A stretch of DNA of 13,541 nucleotides from NCBI GenBank assembly GCA_031274075.1, contig JAISQQ010000085.1:1-13541 (forward strand), written 5' to 3'. Shown piece by piece: positions 4,256 through 10,902 of this stretch (positions are counted from its first letter, which is position 1; the number at the start of each line of letters is the position of its first letter). The stretch is from Accumulibacter sp. (lineage in GTDB: Bacteria; Pseudomonadota; Gammaproteobacteria; Burkholderiales; Rhodocyclaceae). The notes below the pieces were generated by a model that saw only the letters and a list, made by a program, of their open reading frames with translations, was not told the origin of the DNA and did no database searches. Position numbers and translations under genes: made by a program.

Positions 4256-6528
4256 GCCGCGTCTCCTTCCCCGAATCCTTCCCCGAATCCTTCCCCGAAT
4301 CCTTCTCCATCCGCTTCCCCGAAACGCGCTCCCAAGCCCTCCCCGAGATCTTCCCCGTGGCCCACCTCACGGCTTGCCACGATCTCAAGCGCTTCCGCGG
4401 CCTTTCCAGGCTTTCCGCCTTCCCACCCCTCCGCTGGCGCTTCCTCCCGATCCGGCCCAGCCGGGCCTTCCCACCATTCATCGCCCTCGACGTAGCGCCG
4501 CCGCATCCCCTCGGCCATCTCGCGCAGATCCTTCGGCATCGCCTCGTCGGGATCGGCCACCGGCAGCGGCATGCGGACTTTCCACAATTTGCCGCCCTCG
4601 ATCAAGGCGAAGCACTGGCCCTTGGGCAAGGCGACGACGTGCGCCGGCTCGATCAGCGGCACGCTGGCCGGGGTGAGGCGGTCCTGGGTATTGGAAGTGA
4701 AGGCCGACGCGCCGCGCGGATCGGAACTGTCGGTCGCCCCGCTCATCAAGGTGGCGGCGTAGACCTCGACCTTGGGCAACTGCTTCGTGAGCAATTCGGC
4801 GGTCGCCGTCTCGCGCACGCGCAGCATGAAGAGGTTGTTGAAATTGCCGACCACCTGCCCCGCCTTGGCGCGATTGCCGATCTTCGCCTCGATGTCGGAC
4901 AAGGTCTGCGTATAGGCCGTGACCTGCACTCCGGCGCCGCCGCCTTTGTTCACCAGCGGGATGAACTCGTCGCCCATCAGTTCGGCGAACTCGTCGGCGT
5001 GCAGATCGATCGGCGCCCTGGCCGGGGCCGCCCCCGGCAGGCCGTCGTCGATGCCGAACTTGTAGAGGTGCCCGGCGACCGACACCAGGTCGGCGAACAT
5101 CGAATTGCCCACGGCGGCCGCGACTTCCGCGTCCGACAAGGCGTCGAGCCCGACATAGACGATGCCGCGCTTGCGGAGAACCTGCATCCAGTCGAAGATC
5201 GGGCGCGGATCCTTCAAGTCCGAATAATTCGGCGCCAGAAGCTGCGCGATCTTGCCGGTGGTGAGTTTTTCCAGGAGCGGCAGCAGGGAAGCGACGATCT
5301 TGTCGAAATAGGTGCGGTCGTAGCGTACCGCGCTTCTCAGGCCGTCGAGCACCGGATCATAGATCCTGACCTGTGACAGATACTGCTCCAGCGCCACGAC
5401 GCGCTTCTCGCGTCCGGTCATGTGGCGCGGGATGTTCTTGTCGTTCAGCCTCGATTCGAGCTGGACGACGACTTCCCAGGCCTTCGGCTCCGTCCGGGCG
5501 AAGAAGTGCTGCGCGTACTCGATGAACAGCGCGTCGATGTTGATGACGTGCCGCTGGATCAGCAGGTAGTCCGGGCGCTGTCCCAGTTCCACCAATGCCC
5601 GCGCGATGATGTTCACGAAACGCAAGGCAAATTCGCGGAACGCGGCGCTGTTGCCTTCGCCCGACAACTGCCCGGCGATGCGGGAGGCGACTTCGGAGAT
5701 GCGCCCGAAGCGGCCCACGGCGTTGTAGCGCGCCGAAATATCGGGCCAGCCGAGGTGAAAGACATAGAACTCGCCCTCGCGCCCGGCGCGCTTCGCCTCG
5801 ACGTACATGCGCTTCAATAAATCCGCATCGCCCTTCGGGTCGAAGACGATGACGACCTCATGCTCGCCGTCGGCGTTCCGGCGCCGGATGTCCTGGGTAA
5901 TGAAGAGTTCGGCGAGGCGCGTCTTGCCGACGCGCGTCGTGCCCAGCACCAGGGTATGCCCGACGCGCTCGGAGAGCGGCAGGCTGACGTCGACTTCCCG
6001 CGGCTCGATGCCGTGCAGGCGCGGCAGGCCGCCGACCGGCGGGAGCGGCCGCACCGGATTCAGGGGACTGTCCCAGGCGAGGACCCCGGCGAGCCGGGAG
6101 AGCGGGAACGGCGCGAACTCCAGGCGTTCTTCGATCCTTCGGGCCAGCCGGTAAAGACACGCCGGTTCCACATAGCGGCGAAACTCCGGGCGCCAGGTCT
6201 GCATCAGGCGATGCGTGTGCTTTTGTTCCCACAAAAAACCCTTGCCGACGAACAGGCGCTGCCGGCTGACCGGCACCTCGCGGCTCGTCATCGCGTAGCG
6301 CGGCAGGCGGCGGATGTGGCGGCGATAGCGCAGGACGATCCAGGCGTCGCGCAGGCGGAGCGCGCCGAAGACGAGAAACGCCAGCGCGCCGCAAACGCCC
6401 AGCCGCGGACTCAGCGCCAGCGCCCACGGCGCCGCCAGGCACAAAAACGCGGCGGCGAGAGACACCGCCACGGTATAGAGTTCCACCGCCGGGCGCAGCA
6501 GGACTTCGACGGCTTGGGATTGTGCCAT
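4252..6528 (-). CDS. traD: Conjugative coupling factor TraD, SXT/TOL subfamily (TIGR03743)
   Basis: Type IV coupling protein: a membrane-anchored ATPase that recruits the relaxase-DNA complex and delivers it to the secretion channel. The 758-residue product has two N-terminal membrane segments (about 17-35 and 43-58). It has a Walker A GTTRVGKT at 196-203, VIVFDPKGD at 226-234, and a Walker B IDLHADEF at 507-514 with acidic D512/E513. A polar motif AYTQTLSD follows at 538-545. The start at 6528 is chosen because the membrane anchor follows directly; the frame stays open upstream only through repeat DNA that does not resemble TraD. No Shine-Dalgarno sequence precedes this ATG, only pyrimidine-rich repeat DNA, which is odd for this operon. 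The C-terminus is acidic and Gly-rich, ending in GEGF repeats encoded by a 12-bp tandem repeat. The stop overlaps the next start (GTGA). Confidence 0.96.
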   Translation of the reverse strand: MAQSQAVEVLLRPAVELYTVAVSLAAAFLCLAAPWALALSPRLGVCGALAFLVFGALRLRDAWIVLRYRRHIRRLPRYAMTSREVPVSRQRLFVGKGFLWEQKHTHRLMQTWRPEFRRYVEPACLYRLARRIEERLEFAPFPLSRLAGVLAWDSPLNPVRPLPPVGGLPRLHGIEPREVDVSLPLSERVGHTLVLGTTRVGKTRLAELFITQDIRRRNADGEHEVVIVFDPKGDADLLKRMYVEAKRAGREGEFYVFHLGWPDISARYNAVGRFGRISEVASRIAGQLSGEGNSAAFREFALRFVNIIARALVELGQRPDYLLIQRHVINIDALFIEYAQHFFARTEPKAWEVVVQLESRLNDKNIPRHMTGREKRVVALEQYLSQVRIYDPVLDGLRSAVRYDRTYFDKIVASLLPLLEKLTTGKIAQLLAPNYSDLKDPRPIFDWMQVLRKRGIVYVGLDALSDAEVAAAVGNSMFADLVSVAGHLYKFGIDDGLPGAAPARAPIDLHADEFAELMGDEFIPLVNKGGGAGVQVTAYTQTLSDIEAKIGNRAKAGQVVGNFNNLFMLRVRETATAELLTKQLPKVEVYAATLMSGATDSSDPRGASAFTSNTQDRLTPASVPLIEPAHVVALPKGQCFALIEGGKLWKVRMPLPVADPDEAMPKDLREMAEGMRRRYVEGDEWWEGPAGPDREEAPAEGWEGGKPGKAAEALEIVASREVGHGEDLGEGLGARFGEADGEGFGEGFGEGFGEGDAA
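4265..4308 (-). repeat. 12-bp tandem repeat at the 3' end of traD
   Basis: Three perfect copies of CCTTCCCCGAAT (4265-4276, 4277-4288, 4289-4300, plus-strand reading) and a partial fourth. They encode repeated Gly-Glu-Gly-Phe at residues about 742-754 of TraD. Because the unit is 12 bases, gain or loss of copies keeps the frame, so tail length may vary between relatives. The AAGGAG ribosome-binding site of the next gene lies at the edge of the repeat. Confidence 0.85.
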
Positions 6529-6533
6529 GGTGT

Positions 6534-6666
6534 GTTCAGAGGACAGAGGACAGAAGACAGAAGACAGTAAAGTTACCGGGCGCGAAGCGCCCGCATATTG
6601 ACTGTCCTCTGTCCTCTGTCTTCTGTCCTCTGAACCCTGTCCTCTGAACCCTGTCCTCTGACCCTT
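6534..6666. repeat. Heptanucleotide-repeat inverted repeat with nested hairpin, inserted before traD
   Basis: Two 35-base arms (6534-6568 and 6601-6635), built from 7-base units of the CTGTCCT / CTGTCTT type, are inverted complements with 32 of 35 matches. The 32-base spacer holds a perfect 7-bp hairpin (6577-6593, CGGGCGC, loop GAA). Further heptads, such as CTGAACC and CTGTCCT, continue to about 6666 on one side only. In the minus-strand RNA two of the three mismatches become G-U pairs, so 34 of 35 positions could pair. The element supplies the last 30 residues or so of the PFL_4695-family protein and ends 5 bases before the traD ATG. I recall similar heptad runs, often mistranslated as QRTEDR-type or SVLCSLSS-type peptides, in other proteobacterial genomes. 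That memory is unverified. Confidence 0.85.
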
Positions 6667-7199
6667 GTCGCGGTGATCAATACCGGGTAATGGCGGACGC
6701 CCAGGCGCTGGGCGAGGTCGTCGCCGGAGACGGGCGAGAGCGTGAGTCCCGGCGCGAGGCGGCGCAGATCGGCGAGCGCCGCGGGGGTGTCCACCTGGAC
6801 CACCAGCCCGAACGCGCCCAGCTCGCGCAGCGCCGGCGCCATCTGCAGGAGCCAGGCGCGCGAACGTTCGTCGTCGCCGATGAGGAACAGGGGCGTCAAG
6901 CCGGGCGCGTGGATGACGCGGTCCGGTTCGAGGCCCGGCGAGAGCCGTTCCGAGCGCACCGGCAGCAGCGCCGCCTCGGCGTCGGCGGGAGCGCCGATCC
7001 GGGGCGCCGGGCGGGCGGGGGACGTTACGGGCGTTTCGGCCGGTTCCGCGTCCTGGGGATTCAGGGCCGGGTAGTACGGCCGCGCCGAAACGCCGCCGCG
7101 ATCCTCGACGACGATCAGTTCGGTGGCGATGGCCGCGGCGGACAGCAGGCCCAGGGCGAGCGTGGCCGGAAAACGAAGATTCAGGGCGGGAGGCTTCAT
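6573..7199 (-). CDS. Conjugative element protein, PFL_4695 family (TIGR03765), with repeat-derived C-terminus
   Basis: Exported protein of G-type conjugative systems, role unknown. A signal sequence occupies about residues 1-26 (LNLRFPATLALGLLSAAAIA), then a proline-rich linker, then the conserved family core: LPVRSERLSPGL at 79-90, PLFLIGDDERSRAWL at 103-117, and DLAQRLGVRHYPVLITAT at 161-178. Family members usually end soon after this YPVLI motif. Here the frame runs on through the heptad repeat, adding about 30 highly charged residues (RGQGSEDRVQRTEDRGQR and so on) before a TAA inside the hairpin loop. This tail is almost certainly foreign. The start overlaps the stop of the transglycosylase gene (ATGA). 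Core intact, so probably functional unless the tail disturbs folding. Confidence 0.9.
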   Translation of the reverse strand: MKPPALNLRFPATLALGLLSAAAIATELIVVEDRGGVSARPYYPALNPQDAEPAETPVTSPARPAPRIGAPADAEAALLPVRSERLSPGLEPDRVIHAPGLTPLFLIGDDERSRAWLLQMAPALRELGAFGLVVQVDTPAALADLRRLAPGLTLSPVSGDDLAQRLGVRHYPVLITATRVRGQGSEDRVQRTEDRGQRTVNMRALRAR

Positions 7200-7771
7200 G
7201 GCGTGGCAATCCCAAGGGCAGAAAGGGAAGAAAGGGAAGTGTCCGCGCCCAAGACGCGGACGAGATGGCGGCTGACGTGATCGCGGTAGCGCGCCGCAAT
7301 CTCGCCGCCCGCCGGACGGTGATAGCGGCCGATGGCGGCCAGCCAGTCTTCGCCGGGGACGTACTGTTCCTTGAGGATTTCGGCGGCGATCGCCAGGTTG
7401 CGGTAGGGGTCCAGAAGCTCGCAGGGCTCGGTGTAGCGTTGCGCGTGATAGCCGAGGTTGACCTGGGCGAGACCCACGTCGATCTGTTTTGCCGTGGTCC
7501 GGCCCAGCGCCCGGCGCACTCCCGCGCAGGCTTCGGCGCGCGTGGCGTAGCGTTCGGGCTGGCCGGCGACGTTGAGCGTCCAAGGCCAGGGGATCAGGCG
7601 GCCGCGCCGCGGCAGGCCGCTCTCTTGCAGGGCGACCGCGTAGAGCACCGGCGACGGGATGCCGGCCTGCCGCGCGGCGAGCTGGTAGGCCGGCGGCGGG
7701 ACTTCCCGGGCGTGCGCGGAAAACGCCGCCAGCCCCAGGAAGGCGAAGCGGGCGAGACGGCGGCGCATCAT
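7196..7771 (-). CDS. Conjugation-associated lytic transglycosylase (SLT domain)
   Basis: Periplasmic enzyme that would cleave the glycan strands of peptidoglycan so that the mating channel can cross the wall. The 191-residue product has a signal peptide (MMRRRLARFAFLGLAAFSAHA, about 1-21) and an SLT-type catalytic domain from about 25 to 150. The likely catalytic glutamate is E50 in YAVALQESG (44-52). Supporting motifs are VGLAQVNLGYHAQRY (99-113), DPYRNLAIAAEIL (121-133) and AIGRYHRP (146-153), all typical of transglycosylases in conjugation loci. Two adjacent ATGs are possible; the first, at 7771, gives an ATGA overlap with the previous gene and is chosen, the second would start at 7768. 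The stop again overlaps the next start. Confidence 0.93.
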   Translation of the reverse strand: MMRRRLARFAFLGLAAFSAHAREVPPPAYQLAARQAGIPSPVLYAVALQESGLPRRGRLIPWPWTLNVAGQPERYATRAEACAGVRRALGRTTAKQIDVGLAQVNLGYHAQRYTEPCELLDPYRNLAIAAEILKEQYVPGEDWLAAIGRYHRPAGGEIAARYRDHVSRHLVRVLGADTSLSSLSALGIATP

Positions 7772-8502
7772 TGCCGCCGCCACGCGCCGTCCACCTCGCG
7801 CAGCACGGCGGGCAGCTCGCCCGGCAGCCCCAGCGCCCGCCAGCGGCCGCCGTCGTGGTTGAGCGTGATCGTGCGCGCGCGCACCCGCGCGGGATCGATG
7901 CCGGCCTTCCGGGCCCACTGGCGCAGGCGGGCGTCGTCCGCGGGGGCGTCGACGAAATAGAGGTCGAACGCCGTCCCGGCCGCGTGCAGTTGCCTCACCC
8001 GTTGCTCGCACGGGACGCAGTCGTCCTTGACGAAGACGGCCAGTCGCCCGGCGTCTCCGGGGCCGACCCCCATGCCGGACAGGTCGACGCGCGGCCGATC
8101 CGGATAGAGGCGCCGCCAGGCGTCGTCGTAGGCGCGTTGATAAGCCAGCAGCTTCTCGACGCGCCGGGCCTCGGCCCGCACCTGCAATTCGGCGTAGCGA
8201 GTGCGTTCTTCGTCATGGCGTGCCTCGATGCCGAGGGCCGTGAGCGGGTCGAGGTTCGGGGAATAGACGCCGAGCGGCCCCTGCATCAGTTGCCGGTAGC
8301 GCGTCCACTCGTCGGGACGCAAGTCCCAGTCCCGCGCCCGGCGTTCGTCGAGCGCGGCGTCCCGGTTGTGGCTGTACTCGGTCGCCTCGGGGGCCAGGCG
8401 GGAGTTCGCCGCCGGCGTCTGGGCGAAGAGCGGAGCGCCGGCGGCGGCGAGGGCCAGGGCCAGGGCCAGGGTAAAACGAAGGCAAAATGTCCGGGGGTTC
8501 AT
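7768..8502 (-). CDS. Conjugative element protein, PFL_4693 family (TIGR03759), with a CxxC motif
   Basis: Exported 244-residue protein conserved in this transfer operon, function unknown. Residues 1-27 form a signal peptide. The family signature spans about 59-134: DWDLRPDEWTRYRQLMQGP, then SPNLDPLTALGIEARHDEER, then YAELQVRAEARRVEKLLAYQ, and RLYP. The C-terminal half contains VFVKDDCVPCEQRVRQL at 156-172, where C162 and C165 form a CxxC in a context (strand, CxxC, helix, then FDLYFVD) resembling a thioredoxin fold. A periplasmic disulfide role is inference. AGGAG overlaps the stop of the upstream gene 9 bases away, showing the start at 8502 is right. It overlaps the transglycosylase gene by 4 bases. 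Confidence 0.92.
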   Translation of the reverse strand: MNPRTFCLRFTLALALALAAAGAPLFAQTPAANSRLAPEATEYSHNRDAALDERRARDWDLRPDEWTRYRQLMQGPLGVYSPNLDPLTALGIEARHDEERTRYAELQVRAEARRVEKLLAYQRAYDDAWRRLYPDRPRVDLSGMGVGPGDAGRLAVFVKDDCVPCEQRVRQLHAAGTAFDLYFVDAPADDARLRQWARKAGIDPARVRARTITLNHDGGRWRALGLPGELPAVLREVDGAWRRQ

Positions 8503-8511
8503 GGCCGGCTC

Positions 8512-9222
8512 CTAGGGCAGCGCGACGCGGAGCATGCGGCCGTCCACGCGGAACACGGCGGCTTGCGCCTCGATGGTTTGCAGCCGCCAGGCGCCGGCGG
8601 CGTCGCCCTCGCGCAAGAGGCGCACGTCGGAGAGCGCGCGGGCGCCCGGCGCGGCGACCGCCAGGAAGCGTTCGCCGCCGCGCCGTTCGACGCCGAGGAC
8701 GCTGAACGGCGGTTTGGCCGTCCGGGGTTTTGAGGGTTCCGTGACGGGTTTGGGCGCCGCTGGGGGCGCCGCGGCCGGCGGCGGGGGCGCGGGGGGTGGT
8801 GAAGGTAAGGAGGACGGCGGCGGCGCGGACTCCAGGCGCGTCTCGATCTCGCCCAGGCGAAGCCGCAGGGCGTCGAGGCCGGCGGCCACGGCCTCCGCGG
8901 GCGGCGCCGCTTCGATCCGCGCCAGCCGTTCGTCCAGGGTTTGACGCAGATCGTCGAGATCGGCCGGGGTCGGCGCTTCGGGCGCGCGCCGGAACGTTTC
9001 GGCCTGTTGTTCGAGGGCGTCGACCCGCGAGGCGAGCGCCTGGATGAAGGCGTCCCGGACCTCCTGGGCGCCCGGCGCGCGGGGTGCTTCCCGGCGCGTC
9101 AGTTCGACACTGTGGAAGAGCAGCAGGAGCGACACGGCGCCGGCCAGCAGCAGTCCGACGATTGCCGCGATCTTCGGCCAACGCCGCGCCGGGCTTTTGG
9201 AAGCGAAGGGCGGAAGACTCAT
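8512..9222 (-). CDS. Bitopic inner-membrane protein with coiled coil and Pro-rich linker, between PilL and PFL_4693-family genes
   Basis: I do not recognise a named family, but a protein at this place is usual in these operons (the second gene, after pilL). The 236-residue product has a short cytoplasmic N-terminus, one transmembrane helix at about 18-36, a long heptad-like alpha-helical region at about 53-132 (VRDAFIQALASRVDALEQQ and similar), then a proline-rich linker at about 133-172. A compact C-terminal domain at about 173-236 (SVLGVERRGGERFLAV to the end) looks beta-rich. This architecture suits a periplasmic scaffold linking inner membrane and envelope parts, reminiscent of PilP/PilO-like proteins by shape only. 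The ATG overlaps the pilL stop (ATGA). The 3' end carries the ribosome-binding site of the next gene. Confidence 0.85.
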   Translation of the reverse strand: MSLPPFASKSPARRWPKIAAIVGLLLAGAVSLLLLFHSVELTRREAPRAPGAQEVRDAFIQALASRVDALEQQAETFRRAPEAPTPADLDDLRQTLDERLARIEAAPPAEAVAAGLDALRLRLGEIETRLESAPPPSSLPSPPPAPPPPAAAPPAAPKPVTEPSKPRTAKPPFSVLGVERRGGERFLAVAAPGARALSDVRLLREGDAAGAWRLQTIEAQAAVFRVDGRMLRVALP

Positions 9223-9740
9223 GGCCGGGCCTCCCGGGATTCGGAAAGCGGCGCCGGATCGCCCGCGGGAATCGCCGTCCGGCGTCCGAAACACACCTCG
9301 CGGGCGAGCGTGTCGACCGCCAGTTCCCAGGCCGGGCCGGCGAGGACGCGCAGCGCGTCGGACAGCGCCAGGGGGCCGAGGCGCCGGTGCGCGGCGGGCA
9401 GCGGCAGCGTGGTCAGCGCCTCGATTTCCGCGCTCGCGCACAGGCGATAGCCCGAGTGCCGGAGCAGGTGCTGCAGGGCGTCGCCGACGCTGGCGTCGAG
9501 CGTGGGCGGAATCGCGATCTCGACGACCTGCCGCAAGAGGTCGCGCTGCGCCGCGTCGGGCGCCAGTTCGACCAGGGTATAGCGGCCGTGGCGGGTGACC
9601 GGGATCGATTCCTGCGCCGGGCACGCTACGGCTTCGGACGGTGAAGCGTCCGCGTGTTCGGAGGAAACCGGCGTCGCGCAGCCGGACAAGGCGCCGAGCG
9701 CGGCAAGAAGGTAAAGCAGCGAGAGCGAAGAGAACGGCAT
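9219..9740 (-). CDS. pilL: PilL-type lipoprotein of PFGI-1-like elements (TIGR03748)
   Basis: Outer-membrane lipoprotein encoded first in the transfer operon of PFGI-1/ICEHin1056-type elements. In some relatives PilL belongs to a conjugative type IV pilus. A lipoprotein signal is clear: hydrophobic residues 4-17 and a lipobox LSGC with C21 as the lipidated residue. The conserved domain spans about 51-151: GRYTLVELAPDAAQRDLL, then GDALQHLLRHSGYRLC, and the diagnostic PLPAAHRRLGPLALSDAL (113-130) followed by LAGPAWEL and VCF. Length 173 residues, within the range for the family. The start at 9740 lies 157 bases downstream of the previous gene and after a strong terminator, so pilL should begin a new transcript. 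Its ribosome-binding site (GGA) is weak and no clear promoter was seen. Confidence 0.93.
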   Translation of the reverse strand: MPFSSLSLLYLLAALGALSGCATPVSSEHADASPSEAVACPAQESIPVTRHGRYTLVELAPDAAQRDLLRQVVEIAIPPTLDASVGDALQHLLRHSGYRLCASAEIEALTTLPLPAAHRRLGPLALSDALRVLAGPAWELAVDTLAREVCFGRRTAIPAGDPAPLSESREARP

Positions 9741-9840
9741 GGGACGGTCCAGGGCCAGGAAATGCCGGCAGCTTCACCCGAAAGCGCCGCTCCGGTCAGC
9801 AAAGAATGCGCCGCCCGGAAAAACGCTTTTTTTACGCCGC

Positions 9841-9877
9841 AAAAAAAACCGGCGCTTCCCTGGAAGGGAAACGCCGG
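9841..9877 (-). terminator. Strong intrinsic terminator ahead of pilL
   Basis: On the minus strand, a 13-bp stem (CCGGCG, a U-G wobble, then TTCCCT paired with AGGGAA and CGCCGG) has a 3-base loop and is followed immediately by T8. It lies 20 bases after the stop of the 81-residue gene, so it ends the helicase block and separates it from the transfer operon. Confidence 0.88.
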
Positions 9878-9897
9878 CCGGCGATCGGGTTCCGGGA

Positions 9898-10143
9898 TTA
9901 CCCGGCGGCCCGGGGCGCCGGCGACAGCCTTCGCGCCGCCGACACGATGGCGCCCTGCTCGGCTTCGTCGAAGCAGACGAAGGGCGCTTCATAGCCGTGT
10001 TCTTCGGCCAGGATCTCGGCCATCTCATAGTGAATGCCGAGCTCATATTGTTCCCCGGTAACGGAGACGGTGAAGACCGGCAGGTCGGAGAGACCCGAGG
10101 CGTTGCGGCACGCGACCGCGATGCGTATCGAGGTTGACGTCAT
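9898..10143 (-). CDS. Unknown 81-residue protein
   Basis: Not recognised. A small, mildly acidic, soluble protein with alternating strand-like and helical stretches: IRIAVACRNASG (6-17), LPVFTVSVTGEQYELGIHYE (21-40), MAEILAEEHGYEAPFVCFDE (41-60), and a Pro/Ala-rich end. No membrane segment or signal peptide. The start at 10143 is fixed by AAGGAG 7 bases upstream. The leader CCAAGGAGTCTTCC is nearly the same as that of the next upstream gene (CCAAGGAGCATTCC). A 121-base spacer with (AG)12, A10 and a hairpin precedes it, and a strong terminator follows. The spacing and regular codon use suggest a real gene. Accessory proteins of this sort are common near helicase genes in conjugative elements. 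Confidence 0.8.
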   Translation of the reverse strand: MTSTSIRIAVACRNASGLSDLPVFTVSVTGEQYELGIHYEMAEILAEEHGYEAPFVCFDEAEQGAIVSAARRLSPAPRAAG

Positions 10144-10264
10144 GGAAGACTCCTTGGATAAAGGAAAGAAAAGAAAAAAGAGAGAGAGAGAGAGAGAGAG
10201 AGACAAAAAAAAAAGAGGAAGAACCCCCCGGCGGCCCGAAGGCCGCCGCGCGGGCGGGGCCCAA
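10144..10264 (-). promoter_or_regulatory. Spacer with hairpin, A10 run, (AG)12 tract and ribosome-binding leader
   Basis: Reading along the minus strand after the upstream stop: a CGGCGGCC stem with TTCG loop (10229-10248), a pyrimidine stretch including T10 (10205-10214), then (CT)12 (10179-10202), then AAGGAG before the ATG. The hairpin copy is identical to the one after the helicase gene, but its T-run is about 15 bases away, so termination may be weaker. The transcript leader would be almost pure pyrimidine. Confidence 0.7.
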
Positions 10265-10786
10265 TCACGTGGGTCCGTGTTGCCGGGCGAGGAGGATGGC
10301 GAGCGCGCGATCTTCCAGGCTCCGCGTTCCAGGCCGCTCTTCGCGCGGCGCGGGCGGCGCCGGGAGGCCCACGGATTCCGGGATTTCGCCCGATCCGTCG
10401 TCCCGCGCCAGGTCCATGCGCTCGCGCATTTCGGCGACGAAGGCGCCGGGATCCGTCAGGCCGTAGCGCGCGAGGCGCGTGGGAATATCTTCCGCGGCGA
10501 GCTGGCCGTCCTCGATGCCTTGCCGCAGGAACGCGGCGATCGCGGACTCCACGGCGTGAAACCCGGGCGCCGGCCACGCGGGCGGCGGAAGGGAGACGTC
10601 GATCGCGCAGTCCGCCACTTCCGCCGCCGTCTCGCCGGTCAGCAGGCCGTTGTCGAAAGCGAACCGGCCTAACTCGCGCAGGCAGGCGATCATCGCGGCG
10701 GGGGTTGCGCCGTTGAGGAGATAGGTCACGTCCAGTGTCAGGCGGACCTGGGCGGCGTCGGACGCCGCCGGAGGGTTGTCGATCAT
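10265..10786 (-). CDS. Unknown 173-residue protein
   Basis: Not assigned to a named family. The N-terminal part (VRLTLDVTYLLNGATPAAMI, then LLTGETAAEVADCAIDV, residues about 14-64) has the look of a short domain common in uncharacterised plasmid and conjugative-element proteins. The middle (IAAFLRQGIEDGQLAAEDIP at 83-102, then TRLARYGLTDPGAFVAEMRE) is another such helical module, so it may be a fusion of two small accessory domains. The C-terminus is Pro-rich, then helical. No membrane segment. The start at 10786 is set by AAGGAG 7 bases upstream. It lies downstream of the helicase gene, behind two hairpins, and its own stop is embedded in a repeat shared with the helicase gene's stop region. 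Confidence 0.8.
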   Translation of the reverse strand: MIDNPPAASDAAQVRLTLDVTYLLNGATPAAMIACLRELGRFAFDNGLLTGETAAEVADCAIDVSLPPPAWPAPGFHAVESAIAAFLRQGIEDGQLAAEDIPTRLARYGLTDPGAFVAEMRERMDLARDDGSGEIPESVGLPAPPAPREERPGTRSLEDRALAILLARQHGPT

Positions 10787-10808
10787 GGAATGCTCCTTGG
10801 TGATAAAA

Positions 10809-10850
10809 AAGACGAGACGGCGCCCGGCCCCGCGGGGGCCGGGACGTCTT
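10809..10850 (-). terminator. Second hairpin with T-run, just before the ribosome-binding site of the 173-residue gene
   Basis: A 9-bp perfect inner stem (CCCGGCCCC, loop CGC) is nested in a 6-bp outer stem (AAGACG with CGTCTT, 10845-10850 with 10809-10814). T6 at the 3' side lies only about 10 bases before AAGGAG. It could be a second terminator or a leader structure limiting expression of the 173-residue protein. Confidence 0.55.
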
Positions 10851-10859
10851 CGCCGGATT

Positions 10860-10886
10860 AAAAAACCGGCGGCCCGAAGGCCGCCG
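10860..10886 (-). terminator. Intrinsic terminator of the helicase gene
   Basis: On the minus strand, CGGCGGCC, loop TTCG, GGCCGCCG (stem 10867-10886, 8 bp perfect) is followed by one G and T6. It lies 17 bases after the helicase stop. The same stem-loop recurs at 10229-10248 after the next gene. Confidence 0.85.
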
Positions 10887-10902
10887 CGAAGGCTGGGCCC
10901 AA

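Noticed and set aside
4198..5376. Long plus-strand open frame opposite traD
   Set aside because: A shadow of GC-rich coding DNA; it has repetitive SFPE translation, no ribosome-binding site and no known domain, while the minus strand clearly encodes TraD.
6534..6666. Repeats resembling a CRISPR array
   Set aside because: The units are contiguous 7-mers without spacers, arranged as inverted arms; no cas genes are present.
6529..7299. Much longer traD starting near 7299
   Set aside because: This part overlaps the PFL_4695-family gene in another frame and crosses the heptad repeat; it has no TraD-like residues. The membrane anchor starts right after 6528.
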